NCBI GenBank assembly: GCA_029204045.2
Contig: CM055074.1
Span: 15,799,164-15,863,163 of the forward strand
Source of the DNA: Tillandsia leiboldiana
Lineage: Eukaryota; Streptophyta; Magnoliopsida; Poales; Bromeliaceae
Reading direction: 5' to 3'
DNA: 64,000 nucleotides
Position 1 is the first letter of the stretch; each line of letters begins with the position of its first letter. The position numbers and the translations under genes are program-made. The notes below the pieces were generated by a model that saw only the letters and a program-made list of their open reading frames with translations, did no database searches and was not told the origin of the DNA. Positions 32,549 through 42,804 of the stretch are shown one piece after another.

Positions 32549-34424
32549 AGCCTACTCCGGAGCGGCACTCGAGGGGAGCTACCCACACGAGTAAAGCATC
32601 TCTGTCATCAACATCAACAGTATCTCGAAACAGCAGGACTTGATCATCAATCAGATCAAAGTGGAAAAACTCAACCAATAAAAGAAAGACCCGACCTCAG
32701 TCGGATGCAACTAAACGATAAGTGGGAAACTCCATCCACTAAGTAAAACTGATACCCAATCAGGTGCATAGAGAAACATCCGGTCAACCGCCCAATATCC
32801 GCGGTTGCCGCAAAGTCCCACAACTAAACCAACCTGTCCCAGACACGAAGTCCTGACTACCCTATCCAGACCCCTGCTCGAACCCGAGCAGCACTGACCA
32901 CCTGACTAACAAGAAGGAGAAAGGAAAAGCATGGTTTCTCCTAAGTCAAGTTCCAATAAGTAGTGCAGCAGTAAAAGATGGCCTAACTACATGACCATAC
33001 AAGCATGCAATTGTCCTCAAGGAAATAAAAGGGGGTAAAGCATAATAATAGTTCCTTTAGGAATAAGCAACATGCCGGAATCTCAAACTAAAACTGTCCA
33101 CAACTCAGAGTTCATTAATAGAATGATCATAATAACTCCTCAGAGTACAAATCCGCACATAGCTACGAAATCCTGTCCCAAATCATAATCCAACCACAAG
33201 AAAGGCTATGTGCTAACATGGCATGTTATATAATTTCATAGGGTAACATTATCCTAGGTAAGCTTACACTAGTCATCACACAGATGTCCAAGTCATGCAA
33301 GTCCTCAGTATACCTCATAAATACTATTCTTGCAATCATTTATACCAATATCAATAACAAGCTTACCTACTTACCAATATAAACTATGTACCCTACACAT
33401 GCATGCATCAGTCATAGAGGGGTGACATCCCCACAAGTGGACTTATACTTGCCACAACATAAACATTGCCTTAAACAAATACTGATAATAAGCTCACCCA
33501 CCTGAAGCGCTTAACCCAAGGCAAACCTGAAGTCGGTGAAGTGGGTAGACGCCCGCGGTCCAAAATCTGCCAACATAACACCCACGGTACAAGTCGCGCA
33601 AGCCTCGGCTTCAAACAGCTAAAAACACCCCTGGGCACAACAATAACGCTCAACATTACACTTTTATTCCAAAATCAACCAAACATACGCAATCTGAAAA
33701 TCAGTCCCAAAGCCGCGCATATTTCACCTGCTGCAAGTGCCCAGAAAAATCCAATAAAAATACCACAGTAATCCTCGCGTCGATACCTTCGAAACGAGTA
33801 CCTGCACGTCCAATTCCGAGCTTCCTACACTGAGAAACAATTCCGACAAGGGAACCACCCCGAATCAAACTACACTCAAAAACTGTAGCAACAATTACTG
33901 TTCACAGATAATCTTCACCTTCGAGAAATATTCAGAAAATTCCAAGAAAATTTGGGCATATTCCTCGTGATGTGTAGATGCAAATCGCCTCTTGAATCGC
34001 CCCAATCCGATGCCTGTGCGCGAAGATATCACCAAAACACTGCTCCGCTGTCCCAGAACTCCGCCCAGAAAAAGGGGTTACAAGATGATCCGAAAGACCC
34101 ATGAAAAACTCGGAATGGGAAAAACCAGTAAACATGGGAAACATAGCCCTACCTGTCGTGAAGCCAACGGCGCAAGAATCACTGAAAAAGGTGCTCGGGG
34201 TAGGCCGGGGGAGTCCTCGCACCAAAACGCGACGAAGAAGACCACAAACGAACGAGCGTCGCGCCGCGCCGTAAAAATAGAAACCTCGATAAGCGTGCCA
34301 CCAAAAATCCCAAAACTTTGCAGAAAGATGCATCCAAACTCGGGGATCATCTTTGTTGAAGACACCCAGGCGAGATGAGGCTCGGAAATGGCGAAAAAAG
34401 GGAAGAAAGGGAGCTCGGATCGCC

Positions 34425-34431
34425 TTTTATA
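34425..34431 (-). promoter_or_regulatory. TATA box of LTR E
   Basis: The sense strand reads TATAAAA in the context CCCTATAAAAGG. TTTCGGGCGCG follows about 60 bp upstream. Confidence 0.6.
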
Positions 34432-34638
34432 GGGTGCAGGAAACAATTTGAAAATACCGGATATGTCCGGATTTCCGGGCGCTGGGAACTTTCGGGCGCG
34501 CACTGTAGCAGCCCGAAATCCCCGCGCCCGAACACTGTAGCCGCCCGAATCCCTCCTGGGCCGCCACGTCGCCCGCCAAACAGCGGACAGCAACCCCAGC
34601 CGCTCCCCGCGCGACACGTCGCGCCCCCCAGACGCCGA

Positions 34639-34909
34639 CACGTGTCCTCCCCAAGCGCGGGAGTCCGCCCGACCGCGCCCACGTGCGCCTGACGCCGCCG
34701 CCTGCCACCCTGCCGCGCACACTAGACCCACCAATCGGAGAACGCCACGTGTCAAGCCACTGCCTAGTGAACCCGGTGCACGAAATCGTGTGGACCGAAC
34801 CAATACAAACCTGCCACGTGTCCCAGCCCGGTGCACCGTAAACCACAAGCCATCCCGAAAACTGCGTAGACCAACCGCCGTGAACCCACCTCTAGGATGA
34901 TGCCACGTG
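34639..34909 (-). promoter_or_regulatory. CACGTG cluster in LTR E
   Basis: CACGTG at 34,639, 34,680, 34,746, 34,815 and 34,904, mostly within GCCACGTGTC, spaced 41-89 bp upstream of the TATA box in sense direction. Confidence 0.6.
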
Positions 34910-35458
34910 TCAACCCCGGTCCACCGTGCGCCCCGCACTCCCCCGTAGACCGCGCCCCGCGGACCGGCCCACTCCCGAGCCGCCACGCGTCCAGCCCCCG
35001 GCGCACGCCTGCCGCGTGGACCGGGCGGCCCGCGCCTCCGTCCGCCGCGCTGCCTGCGGCCGCTCCGCCGCTGCCGCCGCCGCCGGAAACACTGTTCCGG
35101 CGTGAACAGTGTCCGGTGCTCAAAAATGACAAGTGGGTAGTCCGTTTTAACCGTTTTCGCGCGCTGAATCCGAATTTGATGTCCATTTCGCCAAATTCCA
35201 ACTCCAAAATTTGCCGAAGGCATCCGGAAAGGTAATCCTTGGTCCAAACTTCGCACTGAGTCCAATTTAAATATCCTTGGCGCGCGAAACCACTTCTAAC
35301 GATCCGACGGAGTCCAATGATCACCCACGTGATCCATTAAACACACTGAGCCCAACACTAATGTCCAATTGGGGCACAAATACCACCAACACGCCACATA
35401 GGCCTCCGGGAGCTGTAGATGATCCAGTAATCTCGACGTGGGGATCCAGGTCCTCACA

Positions 35459-35680
35459 AGGTTCCCTTTACCTAAGTTCCATATCATACTCATCCTAGAG
35501 TTCCTTGACTCTATGTTGATCACTGGTTCACCTTAGGTTCCCTTTACCTAAGTTCCATGTCATACTCATCTTAGAGTTCCCTGACTCTATGTTGATCACT
35601 GGTTCACCTTAGGTTCCCTTTACCTAAGTTCCATGTCATACTCATCTTAGAGTTCCCTGACTCTATGTTGATCACACTAT
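35459..35680. repeat. 76-bp tandem repeat in D1
   Basis: Units starting AGGTTCCCTTTACCTAAGTT at 35,459, 35,535 and 35,611, about 2.8 copies. Solo LTR E inserted at the edge of this array. Confidence 0.85.
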
Positions 35681-36243
35681 CCAGTGTCCTTAGGTTATCT
35701 CCTAAGACCATGCCACTCGTCCAAATCCTAGGATAACTCCTAAGTTTGATGTCACTTATTAACCCTGGATCTAGGTTTTCTCCTAGTCATACTACCAACA
35801 GGTTATTTTCCTGATGTCACATGATTCCTAGGGTTATACCCTAATATGATCACAATCATAAATAGCTAATCTCTTTCATGCATGCAATTATTTTTATCTC
35901 ATTCATAAAATAGTAATTACTTCTACGCATGCATATTCATCATATATCTTTGGCAACCAACAGTTGCACTTTTCCTCTGTGTCCATCTACACATGCACAT
36001 TTATTTCTCTATCTCTGGCAACTAACAGTTGCACTTTTTCATCTGTATCCATCTACACAGGCGATCTTAATCATGATTACCTAACGCCACTAACAGGCTA
36101 CTATCATACTTCGAAATCGAAAAGCAAAGGAGCAAGGGGAGAGGTCACCCAATTTCGGCAGAATCTCCCACCTTGTAGTGTCCCCAATGGCTTGTAGACA
36201 CTTGCAATTGGTCTCCGCGCGATTCCACTTGTTTCCTCAAGCT

Positions 36244-36930
36244 TGCACGCAAAACGGTGCACATCCCTCGAGTCCGCACGCAAAACGGTGCACGTCCACC
36301 AAACCTGCACGCAAAACGGTGCACGTCATTAAAAACCCGCACGCAAAATGGTGTGCGCCACTTCAACCTGCACGCAAAATGGTGCGCGACAACACAACCT
36401 GCACGCAAAACGGTGCACGTACCTCGGGTTTGCACGCAAAACGGTGCACACTTCTCTATAGGGTTGCACGCAAAATGGTGCAAGTTTTTTCTAGCCCTGC
36501 ACAAAAAACGATGCATAACATTAGAGTCTACACGCAAAACGATGCGCAACAACACAACCTGCAAGCGAAACGGTGCACGTACCTCAAATCTGCACGCAAA
36601 ATGGTGCACACTTGACTGTGGGGTTGCACGCAAAACGGTGCACCTTTTTCTAGTCCTACACGCAAAACGATGCCAAATATTAGAATCTGCATGTAAAACG
36701 GTGCGCATTAGTCCAACCTGCACGCAAAACGGAGCACGTACCTCGGGTTGGCACGCAAAACGGTGCACGTTCCATTTTCAACGTTGCACGCAAAACGGTG
36801 CATGTTTCCGAGTTTGCGCCCAAAGCTGCGCATATTCGTTGAATCCGCTCGCAAAACGGTGCATGTCTCCCACGAGCTTGCACGCAAAACGAGGCGCGCC
36901 CAAAACGCCCTCGACACTCGCGCAGCAAAA
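36244..36930. repeat. Hairpin minisatellite in LTR D1 (about 21 units of 31-34 bp)
   Basis: Each unit holds TGCACGCAAAACGGTGCA, a 5-bp stem (TGCAC/GTGCA) with an 8-base loop, followed by a variable 13-16 bp spacer. Spacers repeat every fifth unit, so 36,396-36,555, 36,556-36,715 and 36,716-36,880 are higher-order repeats of about 160 bp. Confidence 0.88.
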
Positions 36931-37230
36931 CGGCAAAGAAAAATTGGGTCCCTAACACGCACGTGGGCATGGGGTCAAATCCAAAATCCAAAAGGAAACC
37001 ACAAAACTGTGCCAAAAATACCACAAAAACGACACGCTGGGCCTACCTCGACAACGCCGTGCCGTCCAACGTGTCCACTAGCCTCTTTGGAACATCTTGC
37101 ACGCTCCACGGAGTCCACGGCGCGCTCGTGCGCCCTCGAAAACCTCGCTGCGGAATCGCCCGCTCCCCTCCTGGTGCACTCGGGTGAAGCCAAAAAGGAG
37201 GAAAGGAGGAAAAATGGGGCTATTCGGGCC

Positions 37231-37279
37231 TATATAGGCCGAAACCCGACTTTCGGGCGCACTTTTCGGGCGCCCGAAA
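37231..37279 (-). promoter_or_regulatory. TATA-like site and TTTCGGGCGC palindrome in D1
   Basis: TATATA at 37,231-37,236 and a perfect 16-bp palindrome TTTCGGGCGCCCGAAA at 37,264-37,279, which is upstream on the sense strand. The same 16-mer recurs at 37,886-37,901. Confidence 0.6.
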
Positions 37280-37378
37280 GTTTCCGGGCGGCTACAGTAA
37301 CCGGCCCACCAAGGTCCACGGGTCCACGCCATGCCAGCTAGGCGCCACGTCACCATCGCTCGACCAACCAGAGGACGA

Positions 37379-37608
37379 CACGTGTCCTTGGACCCGTGCA
37401 CCGCGACCACGGAACAGCGGCCGCCACGTGGACCGCACCCACGCCCGCGGTAGGTTCGTCGCGTCACGTCAGCGCGTCGCGTCGCGCTGACGGCCCAATG
37501 GGAGGCCGACACGTGGCCTCCCCGCTGACACCGCGCCAGGGCCGTCGTGCCTTCCCGACGCGCGCCCCGCTCCCTCGGTCGCCGCGTCCAATGGGGAGAC
37601 GCCACGTG
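37379..37608 (-). promoter_or_regulatory. CACGTG cluster in D1
   Basis: CACGTG at 37,379, 37,425, 37,510 and 37,603, upstream of the TATA-like site on the sense strand. Confidence 0.55.
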
Positions 37609-38317
37609 GCGTCCCCCACCTACCAAGCACGCCTCGTGCCGGGCGCCACAGCGCGCCGCGCGGGCTGTCATGCCTCAGGATTCGCGCCCGTGACTCGGGA
37701 TCCGCGCCAACTGCCTCGGGATTCGTGCCAACTGCCTCGGGATCCGTGCCACCAAGTAACTTTCGGGCGCGCTACAGTAACTTTCGGGCGCATCTCCGTC
37801 TGGACCGGGCTGCTACGGTAACCGGTTCGCTACAGTGCAAGGACCCGGTTCGCTGCAGCCCGAACGACCGGTTTGCTACAGTACTTTTCGGGCGCCCGAA
37901 ACTTGGGCCCAAGCCCAGTTTCGCCCGTTTTCGTCCGTTTTCGCCCGTTTCTCGCCCGTTTTCGCTCAAATTTGACGGGAAGCCACAGTTTAACTTAATT
38001 TACCTCCTGGTACTTTAATTTTTTCAGTTTGGACCACCTTTGGGTCACCAAAAGTCCCACTGTATTCAAATTCGCCGGCGGAGCCCGTTCTCACTATCCG
38101 GGTGTCCGATCAACGCGAAATTTTTACTCTGGCCTTAAAACTTATTTACGGAGCTCCCGTAATTTTTTCAGAATTTTCCGACACTGCATTTTTCACTTAC
38201 AATCTGGGCCCAATTCATTTTCAGGTCACCTTCTACTCTTGTGAACTCAATAAAAATACTATTTCATACCATTTTTATTTACATTTATTTATATACCAAA
38301 TTCTGGTTCATTACAGT

Positions 38318-39350
38318 GGGTAAAGCCTCAAACTCCGACGCACCCACTAGGTCTACCAGAGGCAAAAAGGGGAAGAAGAGTGGTAAGCAATGAAACTGCT
38401 GAAAAAAGAAAACTACCATTACTATGCCTCTAAATGCATCCGTAACCAAACTGTCCCGATAACCCAATCTAACCGCCAGTAAAAACTGGTGACCCAATCA
38501 TCATCGGGCATATAAAGCTGCGCTGGTGTGATAGCAAAACTCTTGCTGCCGCCCTCATCATCGGGCAAATAAAGCCACGCCGATGTGATAGCAAAAACTC
38601 AATCACTATCTGACCCCCACGCTCCGGAGGGGAACTCGAGGGGAGCTACCCACACGAGGAAAGTAACCATGCCATAAGTATCATAAAAGCAGGACTGAAT
38701 CACTACAATGCCTAAGTGGAACAAATCCCTCCACTAAAGAAAAACCCCGATCCCCAATCTGATGCATAAATACGCATACGGTCAACCGCCCAATATTCGC
38801 GGTGGCCGCAATACCCCTCAATCCACGACCATGTCCTGCAACCGACATCCGGTCAACTGCCCAATATGCGCGGTCACCGCAATAACCCCCAATCCACAAT
38901 CGGGTAAAATAACCAATATCCGGTCAACCGCCTACTATTCGCGGTAGCCGCAATACCCATAATCAAGTACCACCTGTCCCCGACCCCAAGATCCCAGCTA
39001 CACTATTCTGAACCCTTGCTCAAACCCGAGCAACATGAACCACCTGACTAAAGAATAAGGAGAAAAGAAGCAAACATGGTTTCTCCTAACTCAAGTTCCA
39101 ACATGATAGTGTAGCAATAAAAGATGGCCTATCTAGATGTCCATACAAGCATGCAAGTGTTTCTCATTTGGAAAGGAAAAATAAGGAGTAGCAACAATCC
39201 TGAATCTCACATAAACCACTACTCACATGAATCATCCACCTGTGCATGTCCAAATATCCCCACGTAGCACCCACTAACAGGATAAATCACCTTGTCCCAA
39301 TATGACAGTAAATTCCACATGTAAGGGTAAGTGCCAACAATATATCCATA
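38318..39350 (-). repeat. LTR fragment G (related to E and F)
   Basis: It aligns with about 58,450-59,200 of LTR F and 32,600-33,120 of LTR E (GTGGGTA...CTCAAACTC, ACCAGAGGCAAAAAGG, CATGGTTTCTCCTAA). It is truncated at the left by D1 and at the right by element C. Three units of about 60-80 bp with GGTCAACCGCCCAATAT lie at 38,780-38,960, where E and F have one. No gene. Confidence 0.75.
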
Positions 39351-40106
39351 TGTAGTGTTCTGGATTTCCCATGCAACCTTTCCGATGAATCCACTGTGAA
39401 GAACACCTAGTGTTGGTGTGTCTGGCCCACGGTGCATCAAAGGGATGCCACAGATGGACCTTGGGAGACATTGATAGCTGATTTGGCCTTCGGCTGCATT
39501 TGCCGAATTTTAGAAAAGGTTTTTGGGCCAATCTGAGGTTGGATTTGGATTCAGCGTGGAAAAACGCTTGAAAACGGCTATTTGCTTATTAAATTTGGAG
39601 TCCGGATGACCAAAAAGGGGCTTCCGGAAGTTTTCGGGGATTTGCGGTGCATGGGGGGGTGACCGTGGACCGGCCTGAGCCACGTGGAGGCCTATCATTG
39701 GCCGGCTCACGCAGCTCGGTCCACGGGGTGGCGCGGCGGTGCATGGACCGCGGGCGGGGGACGCGTGGCGTGCGCAGAGTGGTTGGCGCATGCGGCGCGG
39801 CCCAGCGGGTTTGCGCAGCTTCTGGTGGACCGGGCGTAGGGCACGTGGCAGCAAGGTATAGGCTGGCTCACGAAGACGCGGTCCACGGCGGGGCTGCCTC
39901 GGTACGGAGCGCACTGTGCGCCTGGCGTCGCTGTCGGGCACTCGAGTGCGGGCCACGCGTCGGCCCGCCACTGGCGGGCCGTACCTACCCCCGCTGACCA
40001 CGGGGGGACGCGTGGCGCGCAGCGGGACCTCCGCACCGCTGTTTCCTGTTGTAAGGCGATGTGGCGGCACCTCGTGCTTTCGGGCGCGTCGGACGGGGAT
40101 CATCCG

Positions 40107-40187
40107 ACCGGGTTTTCGGGCGCAATGCGCCCGGATCCTGCGCCCGAAAACCCGGCCCACTTCATTGGTGGGCTGGGCCTATAAATA
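40107..40187 (+). promoter_or_regulatory. Promoter core of LTR C: 17-bp inverted repeat and TATA box
   Basis: The arms CCGGGTTTTCGGGCGCA (40,107-40,123) and its exact complement (40,138-40,154) are separated by 14 bases. TATAAATA follows at 40,180-40,187 in the context GGGCCTATAAATAGG. Confidence 0.7.
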
Positions 40188-41736
40188 GGTTTCCCTGTTC
40201 GTTTTCTTGGCTTTTTGGACCCCATTTCGCAGAGTGTTCTTCAGAGAAGTTTTCCCTCACTCAGTGCACTACCCATTGGAGGACTTTGAGGATTTTCGGA
40301 GGCACGCATCCCGAGGTTTGCTATTTTACGGCGCGGCGTGACGCTCGTTCTCCGGCAACCCGCTTCGCCCCTTCTCAGTGTTTGGGCTCCCCCGATTAAC
40401 CCCGACCTCCTTTTCATGCGATTCTTGCGCCGTTGGACTCGCGACAGGTAGGACTTCAACTCCTGTGTTTTGTGGTTCCTCGATTTCCATGCTGACCTTG
40501 GAGTTTTCTTAGCACCCATTTGACCCATTTTTCTTCGCGGATTCTTGGACAGCACTGCGGTGTTCTAGCCGTATCTTTTCGCACAGGCGTCGGAACGGGA
40601 TGATTCAAAAGGCATTTTTCATCTTCACTTCGCAAGGAATCTCCTGGATTTTTCCCTGAATTTTTGGAATATTTTCCGAAGGTGAAAGTCTCCTTTTACT
40701 GTGGTTCTTTGTCACAGATTTTCTGGACAGTTTGGTTTGGGATGTTCCCCTTGCAGAATTTGTAATTCAGCGTAGAAAAATCGGATTTGAACGTGCAGGT
40801 ACTCGATTCGACGGGCTCGTCGCGAGGATCGCGATAGTATTTTTCTTGGATTTTTCCTGGGTATTTTTCGCAGATTTGTGGGGAGTATTTGGACTGAGCG
40901 TGGGATTCGCTTTTGGGGACTTGGATTAGCGCTCGAGGTGGGTGATGTTGTGAACCTCCTACTTGTGATTGTCACTAGGCCTATTAGAATGCTCTCGATC
41001 ATGTGCTATTAAAACTGTGAACAGATCTAGCATGCTTGTATGAGATTATGGTTTCTTTGTTAATATTTGCATTGTTAGCAAACTCCAAGTTAGTAAGTTG
41101 TGTTCCATGATTTAGATATGCAGCTTAATCACTTGGAAGTAATACTAAAACCATATCATGTCGTATGTTTAAGGGGAGGTTTGGGCATGTGGTTAGAATT
41201 CATGTTGTTAAAAGGGTATTTGTTAGTAGATTGTGCATCTAAATTGTATCATATATCATATATCATGCCACATGTACATCGGAGGTTCCAAACACTTAAT
41301 GTTGCATATGGTAGAGTACTTAAAACGGTTTTATCAAATAAAGGACTTTGCATGCTTGAATGGTCATCTAGCTAGGCCACCTTTTTCTGCTACACAAACA
41401 TGTTGGAATTGACTTAGGAGAAACCATGCTTTTATTCGTTCTCCTGTCGTCTAGTCTTAGGGGATTGTGTAGTCAGATGTTCAGAGTTTGGGACAGTCGG
41501 GGATCGATGTTTGGGTGTTGCGGCAACCGCGGACTGTGGGCGGTTGACCGGCTTATTATTATTATTATTGCATCAGATTGGAGGTAGGGGATCGAGTTTT
41601 CCTTTAGTGGATGGGTTTTCCCACTTTGATCAGAGTCGTGACCCAGTCCTGCTATTTTATGATACTGATGATACTAGTTACAGTGATACTGTGCTCGTGT
41701 GGGTCGCTCCCCTCGAGTGCCACTCCGGAGTAGGTT

Positions 41737-41778
41737 TCAGACCGTGTTGGGTGCCGGTCAGACCGTGTTGGGTTCCGG
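41737..41778 (+). repeat. 21-bp minisatellite, two units, LTR C
   Basis: TCAGACCGTGTTGGGTGCCGG and a one-base variant; the complement of the unit in E and F. Confidence 0.88.
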
Positions 41779-42512
41779 TCATTTGGACAGGGGAGATACT
41801 GAGTTGTGAGGTTGACAGCAGAGCAGGCAGTACCAGTGTTTACTGGTGTTTTGATTTGGTTGGTCAGGCAGTCTTTGACGTTCTGGTGCACGCTTTCAGC
41901 TATTCTTTTAGCTAGGCATCTTAGAGGCATGTTAGTGGTAGCTCTTCATCAGTAGTGTTACTTGTAGCTTACCACCTTTGTCTTCATTTTTGCCTCTGAT
42001 AGTCCTAGTGGGCATGTCTGAGTTTGAGGTCTACCCACTAGGGGAGGCTACTGCTTTTATAGTAGTTCTCACCCCCCACTGTTTTCTCTTTTCTTTTCCC
42101 CTTTGTTTTGCAGAGTCCTCTGCGGGAGTTGCGGGACCCTCTTCCCTGGACTGAGGTAAGAGGATCGCTGATTAGATAGCTACTGCCCCGAGTTCGAGTT
42201 TTGTAGTTTTGATGTATCCCCTGTACACTCAGACGGTTGTATTTTCTTTTATTTTGGGTCTGCCTGCGGCCAGCTGGTTGTATTTATTTCGTGAGCTGGG
42301 AGAGACACTTGTATATTTGTGAGAGCTTATTGTACTTTTATTTCCAGCATTTGTCTGAGATGTATTAGTTTTAGTTTAGCTCTGTTTTATGCTCCTTTAT
42401 TATTTCTTTTATATCTGAGCAGGTTTCGAGCGCTTCGTGTACACGGGAAATACCGTGTGCACGGCGGATCTGTGGACAAGCCCGGGTTCTGGTTTACACC
42501 CGGGACGTGACA

Positions 42513-42804
42513 GATTAAGTTGGTATCAGAGCTTAGGGATAGCTCAGTTGGGACTTAGGAAACCCTAGGCTTTTGGCAGACCCTAGGAAGGCAGGGCGTG
42601 AGTGACGCGATATTTTGCGAAAGTCGGCAATTAGTTGTTAACTCTTCCTGTGAGTGGAGAGGGATTGGCATAGCCTATTTCTGGGGGACTATTATGTTGG
42701 CTGCAGACAACATAAGGTTACAGAAATAGGGGAATGTCCATGACTTTCGCTGGATTGGGTCGAGAGTGGTTTTGTTTACTGACCCGTGGATTCTTGTGTG
42801 GCAG
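42513..42804 (+). other. Leader with tRNA-Met primer-binding site, element C
   Basis: TGGTATCAGAGC at 42,521-42,532, eight bases after the LTR. The remainder up to the gag ATG at 42,805 shows no gene. Confidence 0.85.

Larger units (their letters stand above)
31350..35458 (-). repeat. Solo LTR E (4109 bp) with AGGTT target duplication
   Basis: The sense strand begins TGTGAGGACC (35,458) and ends GGGGCGTGACA (31,350). It is bounded by AGGTT at 31,345-31,349 and 35,459-35,463, with LTR D1 continuing on both sides and no internal element sequence. It is therefore a solo LTR left by recombination between two LTRs. It contains a 21-bp minisatellite (32,465-32,548), TATA (34,425-34,431) and five CACGTG sites. 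It is related to F and C in its middle but has different ends. Confidence 0.9.
35464..38317 (-). repeat. LTR D1, right segment
   Basis: It resumes after solo LTR E. It contains 76-bp tandem units, a hairpin minisatellite, a promoter-like zone and a tail matching 56,060-56,520 of D2. The right end CATTACA gives a sense start TGTAATGAACC, which would be the LTR terminus. It abuts fragment G with no polypurine tract. No protein homology is seen. Confidence 0.75.
39351..42512 (+). repeat. 5' LTR of element C (3162 bp)
   Basis: It runs from TGTAGTGTTCTGG to GGGACGTGACA, followed by the primer site. It contains CACGTG at 39,681 and 39,842, the inverted repeat and TATA box of the promoter, a (TTA)6 tract near 41,552 and two 21-bp minisatellite units. 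It is about 140 bp shorter than LTR F. Confidence 0.92.

Noticed and set aside
34078..35265. 395-residue minus-strand open frame in LTR E, and similar frames in X, G, C and F LTRs
   Set aside because: They lie in GC-rich promoter regions of LTRs, are Arg/Gly/Ala-rich, and are not kept between related LTRs.
36244..36930. CRISPR-like array: short palindromic repeats at 31-34 bp spacing
   Set aside because: The setting is a plant LTR with no cas genes. Repeats are degenerate and spacers themselves repeat every fifth unit, so it is a minisatellite.
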